Positions 24,791 to 34,500 of a stretch of DNA of 64,000 nt are shown here, in pieces. Under the pieces are notes generated by a model. The model was not told where the DNA came from. It searched no databases and saw nothing but the letters and a program-made list of their open reading frames with translations. The translations under genes and the position numbers were made by a program. Positions within the stretch are counted from its first letter, which is position 1. Each line of letters starts with the position of its first letter. Source of the DNA: Fen-1258 sp964449775 (GTDB lineage: Bacteria; Bacteroidota; Ignavibacteria; Ignavibacteriales; Melioribacteraceae). The stretch covers positions 18,851 through 82,850 of the forward strand of contig CAYVBQ010000015.1 of assembly GCA_964449775.1 (NCBI GenBank), read 5' to 3'.

Positions 24791-24907
24791 TCAATATGGA
24801 TAAAAAATAATGATGTAAGCCATGGTTACAAACGTTGTGCTTCCGGCAAGGATTTCTTGTTTTACTGTTGTGCCAAGTTCATCAAGATGAAAATATTTTT
24901 TTATCAT
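24791..24907 (-). pseudogene. Truncated NCS2-type purine/pyrimidine permease (N-terminal 38 codons)
   Basis: From an ATG at 24907 with GAGG upstream, the frame reads MIKKYFHLDELGTTVKQEIL and then AGSTTFVTMAYIIIF before a stop. This matches the opening of AzgA/PbuG-type NCS2 permeases, where the LAG-TTF-TMAYII segment starts the first membrane helix. The remaining 400 or so residues are missing. The break comes just before a heptamer array and the four-helix-bundle gene. An intact relative would import bases for the neighbouring deaminase. Confidence 0.75.
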
Positions 24908-24973
24908 ATTAACCTCGTATTAAACGTGAGAAATGAAAAGTAAAACATGAAACTAAAATTCTGCTCTGAAAAT

Positions 24974-25195
24974 TTACTTACGGAAAAGATAAAGGATCAA
25001 TGAAAGAATTAAGCTGAGAATTATTGCTGTAACTATAGGAAAGTAAAATGTGAAATTCTTTCCCTTGATAATAAAATCGCCGGGAAGTTTGCCAAGGAGT
25101 GGTATTCTATCCCAAAACATGAGTGTAATTCCAACTACAAGAAGAAACGCACCGCTTATAATTAAAATTTTCCCAATTGACTGAAGTTCATTCAT
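24974..25195 (-). CDS. DUF2905 family small membrane protein
   Basis: 73 aa with two hydrophobic helices. The linker carries the family-typical FWDRIPLLGKLPGDFIIKGKNFTFYFPI. Function is unknown. The start codon ATG lies inside the ATTCAT target duplication of the MITE at 25196-25294, so the gene's whole upstream region is now the MITE; expression may come from it or have been lost. Confidence 0.85.
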   Translation of the reverse strand: MNELQSIGKILIISGAFLLVVGITLMFWDRIPLLGKLPGDFIIKGKNFTFYFPIVTAIILSLILSLILYLFRK

Positions 25196-25294
25196 GAGTC
25201 TACTCTAAAAAGGTATATTTAAAGTAGTAATATTTTGAATTGGGTTTGTATTCATATAGTAAAATTGCATAAAAGACCTTTTTAGATACGCCTC
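25196..25294. mobile_element. MITE-like element, copy C (99 bp, 6-bp target duplication)
   Basis: It begins GAGTCTACTCTAAAAAGG and ends CCTTTTTAGATACGCCTC. ATTCAT flanks it at 25190-25195 and 25295-25300. It is shorter than copies A and B and its interior is AT-rich without the CATTGCGAGC core, so the ends define the family rather than the filling. The rest of the gap to 25468 shows nothing further. Confidence 0.8.
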
Positions 25295-25468
25295 ATTCAT
25301 GATTCAAACTGTTCAATATTCTATAAGAAATATAAAGGAATAGAATTGCACTTGCACGTCCTTATCTTTCTATTGTTCCCGTCAACATTAATTTTTATAT
25401 TCGAATCGAAATCAACGTTATTAAATTAAAAATGAAGTTCCGAAATCTTCAAATCAAAAAAAATATCA

Positions 25469-26173
25469 ATGCTTGAAGAACAACAAACTGAAAATCCTAC
25501 CGAGGAAAATCTTTTCGACAAGATGGCAAATCTGCCGTCAGATCCGCAATCCAAAAAACTTCAGCGCTCAAAAAGTAATGTTGTGTTAGCCGGTGTGTGT
25601 TCCGGAATTGCTGACTATTTGAAAATGGACGTTGCAAATATTCGTCTTATTGCATTGCTATCACTTTTGCTGGGCAGTTGGAGTGTTGTGGTTTATTTAA
25701 TCACTGCTCTCCTGTTACCGGCGGGAAAAAATCCAAGAGAGTTAACCAGCAAAGAAAGATCGGCGCAGCAAAAAGAAAATTTTAGAACTGTATTAAGCGG
25801 TTTATTTATTCTTACTGGTTTGCATTTTGCTTTTATTTTTTTAGGAATTGGAAGCAGCGAAAGACTTTTTATTCTCCCGAACGGATTTGTTTTTCCAATA
25901 GTAGCCATTATAATTGGCGTCTTCATCTTAACAAAAAACACCGGTGCATTCGGTCAGTCCGAAGTTTTATATCCCGATAAATATTTTCGTTCTCGTACAG
26001 ATAGAAAAATTATGGGTGTTTGCGCCGGACTAGGCGAATATTTGAATATTGATTCTACCGCACTCAGAGTTATTTTTATTCTCGCAACACTTTTAACGTT
26101 CGGAATGTTTTCTCTTTTTTATCTTCTTTTTAGTGTCTTTACTCATTTAGAATCGGGACAAAGATTTGAGTAA
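25469..26173 (+). CDS. Membrane protein with two PspC domains
   Basis: 234 aa. Two PspC domains are visible: residues about 28-90 (LQRSKSNVVLAGVCSGIADYL, then a membrane helix) and about 172-230 (RSRTDRKIMGVCAGLGEYL, then a membrane helix), with two further hydrophobic segments between. PspC proteins sense or respond to inner-membrane stress together with PspA-like partners; none is adjacent. The next gene overlaps it by 8 bases, which suggests translational coupling. Confidence 0.85.
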   Translation: MLEEQQTENPTEENLFDKMANLPSDPQSKKLQRSKSNVVLAGVCSGIADYLKMDVANIRLIALLSLLLGSWSVVVYLITALLLPAGKNPRELTSKERSAQQKENFRTVLSGLFILTGLHFAFIFLGIGSSERLFILPNGFVFPIVAIIIGVFILTKNTGAFGQSEVLYPDKYFRSRTDRKIMGVCAGLGEYLNIDSTALRVIFILATLLTFGMFSLFYLLFSVFTHLESGQRFE

Positions 26174-26669
26174 GAGTAAACTTGTCCTAGGAATAAGTTT
26201 TCTTCTTATCGGTGTATTTTCACTATTGAGATACTTCGGGGTTGTCTCGCTTTCAAATGAGCAGTTGTTTGGGACCGCTATTATTTTCTATTCGTTACCC
26301 ACCGTTTATATCTCTTTAGAAAGTGGGAGGAGAGAAAAATTAGTTTGGGCAACTATTCTTTTCTGTGTTGGAGTGATTTTTATTGTCAAATCATATTTCG
26401 AGATTCTGGATACACGTGGGATTGTGTTTGCTTCAATTCTATTTGCAAGCGGAGCAGCATTCATGCTTTTATTCATCGAGAATATAAAGGAGAGGATCTT
26501 TCTTATCTCCGCCTTATTGCTAATTCTCTTGAGCTATTTATCCGTAACATTTTTTAAAAAACTTGGATTGTTCGAAACCGTAAACAAAATTGGAGATTTA
26601 TTCGAAGTTTTCTTGCCGGCAATTTTAATTGTTTTAGGGATAAGTATTTTTATTAATAGAAAAAGATAA
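26166..26669 (+). CDS. Small polytopic membrane protein, unknown
   Basis: 167 aa with about six hydrophobic helices (LVLGISFLLIGVFSLL, LVWATILFCVGVIFIV, IVFASILFASGAAFMLL and others). It starts at TTG within the end of the PspC gene (8-base overlap), so it is almost certainly cotranslated with it. It resembles the small LiaF/DUF5668-type helpers that often follow PspC genes, but the match is only general. Confidence 0.7.
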   Translation: MSKSKLVLGISFLLIGVFSLLRYFGVVSLSNEQLFGTAIIFYSLPTVYISLESGRREKLVWATILFCVGVIFIVKSYFEILDTRGIVFASILFASGAAFMLLFIENIKERIFLISALLLILLSYLSVTFFKKLGLFETVNKIGDLFEVFLPAILIVLGISIFINRKR

Positions 26670-26672
26670 TTC

Positions 26673-27830
26673 TTAATTAGCTCTTCCCCGAACAACTCCT
26701 CCGCTAAAAGTTCCTGTCAAATAATTAATAGCAGAGGCGGATACAGCTCCTTCTTTTGGTTCAATTGTAATACGGAATAATTCAATCTGCTCTTTAGGGA
26801 TGAACGGAAATGAGGTGATCTTCAAATATTCGCTATCATTTGGTTGGTAAGTTCCCAATGAATAATTCTGCCCTTTACTAACAATCCAAACCTGAAATGC
26901 CTGGTTCGACGGAATCTGTTTAGCATTTTTAAATTGAATCAATCCTTCCTTTTCGTTAAACGAAAGTAAGATACGTACAACTGCTTTTTCATTGGCGTCA
27001 GAACTTGTTAGATTTACAACGGTAATATCTTTGTAATTGAAGAATTCAATCAAAGAAGTATAATTTGTAATAAAATTATTTGCAGCGCCAAGTTCACTCT
27101 TCAAACTAATCACATCATCTTGAAGGTCTTTAATTTCCCTATTCATTGAATCAATAGAGCTGTAAGTAAAATAACCGAGAATTGTAAAAAGAATGATTGT
27201 TAAGAGAAGTGCAATCCAGCCAGCCGCTCCGGAAGTAATCTTTTCCGGCTGTGCCGGTTTTTCCGATTCAACAGACGGAGTTGTAAACAATGGAGATGGT
27301 GGCGGTATCGACTCCAATCTCCTGGGGTCTTCCGCGGGAGTTTTAAGTTTTGAAGAACCGGTTTTGATTTTTTCCTGAACGATTGGATCCGATGTTTTTT
27401 CCGCTGCAAAAGTAGAAGAAGGTTCATCGGGTGAAAATTGAAAAGCCGAAGTAGAAGTCGAAATTTTTTTGGTTTTAAACGTTAATGTGTTTTGTTTTGG
27501 GGGAACAGGGGGTATCTTGTCAACTTTGGCATATAAACTTGTTTTTATTTTTGTCCCAACTGTTACTCTCTTTCCTTCAATAATCTTTGTCTTGATTTCT
27601 TCCTTCATCCCTATTAGTTTCTTTGCAACCATATCTTTGATTGCTGCATCGGGATTTTCAAGATCAAGTATAACGGGAATCATCGAAATAATATTTTGTA
27701 ACTCTCCTAATTCACCTTTAGGAAGTTCGCCTCCGGCATTCAAATAATCTTTGAATTGTGTATAGTTATCTTTATCCATACAACCGGCAGCAAATGCGGC
27801 AATCATTTCATGTATCATCTTATCTGCCAT
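26673..27830 (-). CDS. Anti-sigma factor, RskA-like
   Basis: 385 aa. A cytoplasmic N-terminal helical region (about 1-80) is followed by a low-complexity Pro/Ser/Thr linker, one membrane helix near residue 210 (GWIALLLTIILFTILGYF), a short coiled coil and a C-terminal RskA-like domain (QAFQVWIVSKGQNYSLGTY, FRITIEPKEGAVS). It should bind and silence the ECF sigma factor encoded 5 bases upstream and release it on an envelope signal. The linker is longer than in the typical RskA. The pair is surely an operon. Confidence 0.85.
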   Translation of the reverse strand: MADKMIHEMIAAFAAGCMDKDNYTQFKDYLNAGGELPKGELGELQNIISMIPVILDLENPDAAIKDMVAKKLIGMKEEIKTKIIEGKRVTVGTKIKTSLYAKVDKIPPVPPKQNTLTFKTKKISTSTSAFQFSPDEPSSTFAAEKTSDPIVQEKIKTGSSKLKTPAEDPRRLESIPPPSPLFTTPSVESEKPAQPEKITSGAAGWIALLLTIILFTILGYFTYSSIDSMNREIKDLQDDVISLKSELGAANNFITNYTSLIEFFNYKDITVVNLTSSDANEKAVVRILLSFNEKEGLIQFKNAKQIPSNQAFQVWIVSKGQNYSLGTYQPNDSEYLKITSFPFIPKEQIELFRITIEPKEGAVSASAINYLTGTFSGGVVRGRAN

Positions 27831-27835
27831 ATCAG

Positions 27836-28414
27836 CTATTCCCTCACCAAAAAATCTCTTAAACTGTGCAATGCTGTCATTACTTTTCCACGAACCGTTT
27901 CGACGGGGACATTAAGTTTATCAGCAATTTCATCAATTGTATAACCCTCGTAGTAGGCAAGGTGTAATACATATTTCTGTGTATCGGTAAGCTTAGCTAA
28001 AGATTTTTCAATTTTCGGTTTGATAGTGAACGCCGTGTTGAAATCTAAACTATCCATCTCATGAGTAAATGTTGGAAGTATATAGTAATCTTCATATTCA
28101 TCATTATAGAATTCACTATTGGAATCTGCGGATCTTTCACGTCTTAAGGAATCAACAGCTTTATTGCGGGCTAAGGTAATAAGCCAGCTGAAAACATTTC
28201 CTGTTTTGAAATCGAATTTCTGAATCTTTCTCCAGATGATAACAAATACTTCAACAAGAATTTGTTCAGCAGTTGCTTGGTTTGGTGCGATCTTTTTGAT
28301 GACGGTGAACAACAGTGAGGAATACCGGTCGTATAATTCTTCCAACGCACGTGATTCAAACCGTGCTATCTCATTCATTAAATCTATATCCGACAAATCG
28401 CTGAACTTGCTCAA
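27836..28414 (-). CDS. ECF RNA polymerase sigma factor (SigK-like)
   Basis: 192 aa. Region 2 (ALEELYDRYSSLLFTVIKKI, VFVIIWRKIQKFD, SWLITLARNKAVDSLRR) and region 4 (LAKLTDTQKYVLHLAYYEGY, IDEIADKLNVPVETVRGKV) are complete, and the acidic linker between them is long. It directs RNA polymerase to envelope-related promoters and is controlled by the RskA-like anti-sigma factor that follows immediately. Confidence 0.92.
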   Translation of the reverse strand: MSKFSDLSDIDLMNEIARFESRALEELYDRYSSLLFTVIKKIAPNQATAEQILVEVFVIIWRKIQKFDFKTGNVFSWLITLARNKAVDSLRRERSADSNSEFYNDEYEDYYILPTFTHEMDSLDFNTAFTIKPKIEKSLAKLTDTQKYVLHLAYYEGYTIDEIADKLNVPVETVRGKVMTALHSLRDFLVRE

Positions 28415-28476
28415 TCATTAACTCATATTGTTTGGAATACTCTAATCAAAAGTATAACTACTGAATCAAAATTGCA

Positions 28477-28591
28477 ATTGGCATTTAGCATTCGGCTGTC
28501 GGCATTAAGCTTTCAGTTATTGGTTGATCTCGACAAAAAGTTGTTATCTGATTAATTTTTTTCAAAGCTGATAGCTGAACGCTGACTGCTG
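28477..28591. repeat. Opposed heptamer arrays upstream of alaS
   Basis: 28477-28525 is seven exact 7-base units: ATTGGCA, TTTAGCA, TTCGGCT, GTCGGCA, TTAAGCT, TTCAGTT, ATTGGTT. 28564-28591 is four units AAAGCTG, ATAGCTG, AACGCTG, ACTGCTG, the reverse complement of the same pattern. They lie in the 225-base divergent promoter region of the sigma factor and alaS. Confidence 0.75.
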
Positions 28592-28639
28592 AAAACAAAA
28601 TTTGTTATATTTCGCTCAAAGAAAACAAAAGATAGACTT

Positions 28640-31432
28640 ATGACCTCAAATGAAATACGACAACAGTTTTTAGATTTTTTTAAGAGTAAAGATCACAGAA
28701 TAGTGCCAAGCGCGCCGGTCGTTCCATATGACGATCCAACTCTACTTTTCACCAATGCGGGGATGAATCAGTTTAAGGATGTTTTTTTAGGAAGCGGAAG
28801 CCGTGAATACAAACGCGCTGCTGATACTCAAAAGTGTATCCGCGTTTCCGGTAAACACAACGATCTGGAAGAAGTTGGACACGATACCTATCATCACACT
28901 TTTTTTGAGATGTTGGGCAATTGGTCTTTTGGTGATTACTACAAGAAAGAAGCAATTAGATGGGCGTGGGAACTCTTAACAGAAGTTTGGAAACTGCCCA
29001 AAGAAAGATTGTGGGTCACTGTTTATAGAACCGATGAGGAAGCTTTGAATTTTTGGAAGAGTGAAACCGATATAAATCCGAAACATATTTTAAAGTTTGA
29101 TGAGAAAGATAATTTTTGGGAGATGGGAGATACCGGTCCGTGCGGTCCATGTTCTGAAATACACATTAATCTTAGTGACGATTTAGAAAACGGAAGTTTA
29201 GTAAACGCAGGCTCACCTCTATGTATAGAAATCTGGAATTTGGTTTTCATTCAATATAACCGCGATGCACAAGGCACACTGCACGATCTTCCTTCGAAGC
29301 ACGTTGATACGGGAATGGGATTCGAGCGTGTATGCGCTGTACTTCAAAAGAAAGGATCTAATTACGATACTGATGTGTTCATGCCTATAATTAATGCGAT
29401 TGCAAAACTTTCCGGTGTGAAGTATGAACAGGAAAGCGATATGATTTCGATGCGAGTGATTGCCGACCACATTCGCACACTCACATTCGCGATCGGAGAT
29501 GGCGCAACTCCGGGCAACGAAGGACGCGGTTATGTACTTCGCCGCTTACTTCGTCGGGCAGCACGTTACGCGCGTAAAATTAATTTGAAAGAACCTTTCT
29601 TATACAAACTCGTTCCGGTTGTAGTTGATAATTTCAGTCACGTCTTTCCGGAAATAAAATCGAATCAATCCAATATTGAAAAGATCATTAAAGTCGAAGA
29701 AGAAAGCTTTAACTCAACACTTGATCGCGGAATCAGGTTGTTCTATGAATCATTGAGTGATTTAATAATAGACCAAATAAATACTGAGGGAAAATTTGAG
29801 GCAGAACAAATTATTACTGAAACTAGTTTTAATATCGTCATCTATGGTTTTACATCCCAAAGCGCAACTGAAATTAACTTAATATCTAAAGAGTTTCGTG
29901 AAAAAAATCTAATTCGACATAAGATGGATGAGATTAGCATTGTTGATTGGGATATTAATTTTTCGAAACAGTTTTTAAGTATTATTCCAAAGTTGAGCGG
30001 CGAAGATGTTTTCAAGTTATATGATACTTTCGGCTTCCCGGTTGATCTAACAGCCGTAATGGCTCGGGAACAAGGATTCGCAATTGATGAACAACGATTC
30101 AACGAATTGATGGATGAGCAAAAGGAGCGTGCCCGCAAATCAACAAAAGACAAAATAGGAACTGTTAGTGTAACTATTGATAAGCTTGATGATTTCAATT
30201 TATTATCGGCGGCGCCAACGGAATTTCGCGGTTACGATGAATTGAAAAGTGAAGCTAAAATTATCGGTGTCAAAAATGAAAAAGACAGATCATTTGTGAA
30301 CTTAGATCGCACTCCCTTTTATGTGGAATCCGGCGGACAGATTGGCGACAAAGGAAATTTTATTATAAGCGACACTCACTTACGCGTTTTGGATGTGGTA
30401 AGGGTTGGTAATCAAACCGTTCATATTGTTGAAAACGAAAATAGAATAGAGTTAACAAATGGAGTGTCTGTAATTGCAGAAGTTGATTCGAATAGAAGAT
30501 GGGATACAATGCGGAATCACTCGGTGACACATTTTTTACATAGGGCATTAAGAGATATTCTTGGTTCGCATGTACAGCAAGCAGGATCATATGTTGGTCC
30601 GGATCGCTTGCGTTTCGATTTTACACATTTCGAAAAAGTTAGTGATGCTGAAATTGAAGCGATCGAATCAATCATAAATGATAAACTCAGAGAGAATTTG
30701 CCGTTGATTCATCATCGCGACATACCTTTTGACGAAGCAATAAAGATGGGTGCGTTGATGTTCTTCGGCGACAAATACGGCGATAAAGTTAATGTTGTTC
30801 AGTTCGGAGATTTTACAATGGAATTTTGCGGCGGAACTCATGTTAAGAACAGTTCTGAGATCGGTCTATTCAAAATTATAAGCGAGTCATCTATTGCAAG
30901 CGGAGTAAGACGTATTGAGGCAATTACAGGGGCGGGTGTAGAGAAATTCATTAAAGACCAAGAATTGAGAATTGAGAATGGCGAATTGAGAATTAATGAA
31001 CTGCATGATGAGAAGAAAAAATTAGAAAAAGAATTAGCGGAGCTAAAATTAAAAGATAAACTCGGAGGACTCGATCAAATAATTTCTTCTCCGGTTGACG
31101 TTAATGGCGTGAAAGTCTTCAAAGGAAAGGTCTCAGCTTCCAATATGGATGAATTGAAATCGATGGGAGATGAACTGCGTGAGAAGATGAAGAGCGGAGT
31201 AGGTGTTTTAATCTCTGAAATCGAAGATAAAGTCGGAATTGTTGCCGTAGTAAGCGATGATCTGATCAAAGAGAAAAAAATTCTTGCCGGAAATATTGTT
31301 AAAGAAGTAGCTAAAATTGTTGGCGGAAGCGGCGGTGGAAAACCTCATCTTGCAACTGCTGGGGGGAAAGATGTAAGCAAGATTGATGAAACTTTGGGAT
31401 CAGTTAACGAAATAATCAAAAATATTCTATAA
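28640..31432 (+). CDS. alaS: Alanine--tRNA ligase
   Basis: 930 aa, longer than the usual 870-880. The catalytic core shows FTNAGMNQFKDVFLG and GRGYVLRRLLRRAARYA; the editing domain has HFLHRALRDILG and CGGTHVKNSSEIG with its zinc ligands; the C-Ala tail ends GGSGGGKPHLATAGGKD. Two oddities are visible. A 75-residue insertion (about residues 373-448) precedes the conserved LSGEDVFKLYDTFGFP. In addition, five tandem heptamers lie in frame at 30961-30995, encoding ELRIENGELRINE. The extreme 3' end recurs at 35366-35461 and 36701-36781, and no terminator follows this copy. Confidence 0.96.
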   Translation: MTSNEIRQQFLDFFKSKDHRIVPSAPVVPYDDPTLLFTNAGMNQFKDVFLGSGSREYKRAADTQKCIRVSGKHNDLEEVGHDTYHHTFFEMLGNWSFGDYYKKEAIRWAWELLTEVWKLPKERLWVTVYRTDEEALNFWKSETDINPKHILKFDEKDNFWEMGDTGPCGPCSEIHINLSDDLENGSLVNAGSPLCIEIWNLVFIQYNRDAQGTLHDLPSKHVDTGMGFERVCAVLQKKGSNYDTDVFMPIINAIAKLSGVKYEQESDMISMRVIADHIRTLTFAIGDGATPGNEGRGYVLRRLLRRAARYARKINLKEPFLYKLVPVVVDNFSHVFPEIKSNQSNIEKIIKVEEESFNSTLDRGIRLFYESLSDLIIDQINTEGKFEAEQIITETSFNIVIYGFTSQSATEINLISKEFREKNLIRHKMDEISIVDWDINFSKQFLSIIPKLSGEDVFKLYDTFGFPVDLTAVMAREQGFAIDEQRFNELMDEQKERARKSTKDKIGTVSVTIDKLDDFNLLSAAPTEFRGYDELKSEAKIIGVKNEKDRSFVNLDRTPFYVESGGQIGDKGNFIISDTHLRVLDVVRVGNQTVHIVENENRIELTNGVSVIAEVDSNRRWDTMRNHSVTHFLHRALRDILGSHVQQAGSYVGPDRLRFDFTHFEKVSDAEIEAIESIINDKLRENLPLIHHRDIPFDEAIKMGALMFFGDKYGDKVNVVQFGDFTMEFCGGTHVKNSSEIGLFKIISESSIASGVRRIEAITGAGVEKFIKDQELRIENGELRINELHDEKKKLEKELAELKLKDKLGGLDQIISSPVDVNGVKVFKGKVSASNMDELKSMGDELREKMKSGVGVLISEIEDKVGIVAVVSDDLIKEKKILAGNIVKEVAKIVGGSGGGKPHLATAGGKDVSKIDETLGSVNEIIKNIL
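30961..30995 (+). repeat. Heptamer array inside alaS
   Basis: AGAATTG, AGAATTG, AGAATGG, CGAATTG, AGAATTA, all in register with period 7 and maintained in the alaS frame. It falls between the editing domain and the C-Ala domain, in a linker that forms a coiled coil and can tolerate insertion. Confidence 0.75.
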
Positions 31433-31597
31433 TTACAACAAAATAGTATTGCATGCGTTTAGGCAATAGCTAATAAGCAAGATATTAACGAACTATAAAA
31501 ATAAAATTGCTTCCTTATAAAAAATAATGCATATTTTTTACAGTTGAAAAATTGTTCTATATAGTTATAAGTCCGTTACCACCATCTAAGGGAAATC

Positions 31598-34500
31598 ATG
31601 CCAGAGCAAAATGCTATATTACTCAAAAAAATTGCTGCTTCTGCTGGGTGGCATTTCGGCTTGATTACAAAAAAGGATTTTGAAGACAATTCACCTCACC
31701 TCACTCCTATTAAAAAAGAATTTGCTGATATTGCATTTGCCAATAATGAAAAGCCTGTTGACGCAATTTATTTTTCGGGCGATAATCCGTTCATTCATTT
31801 TAAGCATCTTAGCAATTTCAATCCTACTGTTGTTCGTGAACTTCATCGAAAAATATGGAACCAGGGCAGAATACCCTTTTTAGCAATAATTACTCCAAGT
31901 GAGACCCGATTATACGACTGCTTTGATACGCCAGTTGGAAATGATAACGATCTTAAAAACTTGGAAAGAGAGTTCTTCCAAAATAATGTAGAGGATGATT
32001 TAAAAAGATTAGGAGAGTTACTCCATCAATCAAAAATTGATTCTGGGATTATTTGGGGAAAAGGTCAGCTCGGTTATAAGATTAAAACAGGTAATCGAGT
32101 TGATAGAAAACTAGTAGAAAATTTAAAGTCAACCAGAGAATCACTTAAGGAAAAATATGATCTCCCTTTAGACATCATTCACGATTTGCTCGGTAGAAGT
32201 TTATTTACGTTGTATCTAGAAGATCGGGGAATATTAACTACAAAAGATTATCCTAACAAACTGGAAAATGTCAACAATTTCTTTGATTTACTAAGCTACC
32301 CGGGTTCTACTTTAGAACTTTTCCGTTTTCTAAAAGAAAAATTTAATGGCGATCTTTTTCCAGTAACCCCAAAAGAAGAAAAATTAATAATGAGATTTCC
32401 AAAATGTCTTGAAGCCATTAAAAATTGTTTTACCGATAATATTGAACAACTTTCTTTCAATTGGCGCTTATTCCAATTTCAGTACATTCCTATCGAACTT
32501 ATTAGTTCAATTTATGAAGAATTCATGAGCGAGGAAGATGAAAAGCATTTCGAAATAATAAAAGAAAAGGGCGCCTATTATACACCCCAAATGCTTGTCG
32601 AATTTGTTTTGAATGAGGTTTTACCATGGCCAGATGAAAATAATAATGGATATGATTTAAAAATATTGGATCCGGCATGTGGTTCCGGAATTTTTTTAGT
32701 TGAATGTTACAAGCGTCTAATCGCCCGTTGGAAATATTCAAATAAAAATCAAAACATAACTCAAAGTATACTTGAACAACTTTTACTTAATAATATTTAC
32801 GGTATTGAGAAAGATTCTCAAGCTATCAAAGTCACTGCATTTAGTTTATATCTCACTTTTTTATCTTACTTAGAACCCAAAAAGATTTTATCCAAAGTAA
32901 AATTTAATCCGATAGTGCGATGGAAAGATAAGAATGAACTTGCGGAATTGAAAGGTAAGAAACTTGGTAATAATCTCTTTCAGTTTAGTACTTTCACAAA
33001 AGACCTTGAGTTACTTGAGAATAAATTTGATTTGATCATTGGTAACCCACCATGGAAACTCGGCAAGTTGGACGATGATGTAGAAAAATACTGTAAGGAA
33101 AACAAATTACCGCAGCAAATTATTTGTGCTTATTTACACTTCATGCCTAAACTAGCTCCAACCGGAATTGTTTCTTTAATAAGCACAGCAAAAGTTTTAT
33201 TTAACACCGGGGGGGGTTATGAAAATTTCAGAAAGAAATTATTTACTGAAAATAAAGTTGATACGATTATAAATTTAGCAGTGGTCAGAGATATTCTTTT
33301 CAAAAACGCCACTTCACCTGGCGCAGTCATTATATACAGAAAAAGGAATACTGATACTGTTAGCTACGACAATGAAAGTGTTCTATACTGTATTCCCAAA
33401 AGTGTAGAAACCATTAACAGTAGCCAATCAATTGTGATTGACGCTTCGGAAGTTAAATTTCTCCCAGTTCGTGAGATTCTTAAAAAAAACTCAAAGATTT
33501 TCAAAATTGCCATGTGGGGCAACGTTAGGGATTTAAAGTTAATCGAAAAATTTAATTTTCTAAAAACATTAAAAGAAATTATACCTTCCGATAATCGCGC
33601 AACCGCTTTGCACAAAGCGGGAAATAAAAATGGGAATCCTCATCTTAAAGACTACTTGTTTTTCTCGACAGATGCTATAACTCAATATTACGTTTCAAAA
33701 CTAGGTTTATCCCCCCTTGGAAATCATCACAAATTTTTCCGCCCAATAAAGAAAGATATTTTTGATGCCCCAGTTGTTGTTATCAAAGAAGGGACAGAAA
33801 ATGGAAATATCTGTGCGGCTTATATTACTTTCAATTGTGCCTACAAAGCCGCCACATTGGGAATTAAGTTAAAAGGTAAATCAAAAAATTATCATAAAGC
33901 ATTAACCGCCTATTTAAATTCTTCGTTTGCCCACTATTATATATTTATGACTAGTTCTTCTTGGGGAATTGACAAAGCTGGAAGAAATCAAAATAATGCT
34001 ATACTTGATCTTCCAGCGATAGTTTTTGAGATACCAGATATAGTTGTTGACCAGTTAGCTTCAAAAGTTGATCAGATAATTGCAATTAAAAACAGTAACC
34101 AAGTAGAATTTAATGAAGGACAAAGAATAGAATCTATTCAAAAAGATATTGATGAAATTATTTACAAAGAATTGAAAATTTCTTCAAATGAAAGATCCCT
34201 AATTGAAGATGCTCTCAATTATAGCATAGCACTTCATAACAGATATATAGACAGTAAAGCAGAAAGTTTTGTCGATCCCGTTAAAGAAATGAAGACTTAT
34301 GCTAAAACACTTATACAAACTATCAACTCAATTCTTAAGAAGAACAACAAAGGGGCATGGATTGAAATTCTTGATAGTAATAATAGTAGAGCCCCATTAC
34401 AGATAATTGCAATACATTTTGATTATGAACAAGAATATGGCAGTATTAAAGTTATCTCCGATAGCAATATTTCTAAATTACTATCAGAAATGAATAAGTA

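Noticed and set aside
24656..24943. 95-codon plus-strand ORF opposite the four-helix-bundle gene
   Set aside because: It is antisense to the four-helix-bundle gene, a heptamer array and the permease remnant, whose minus-strand frames have clear homology.
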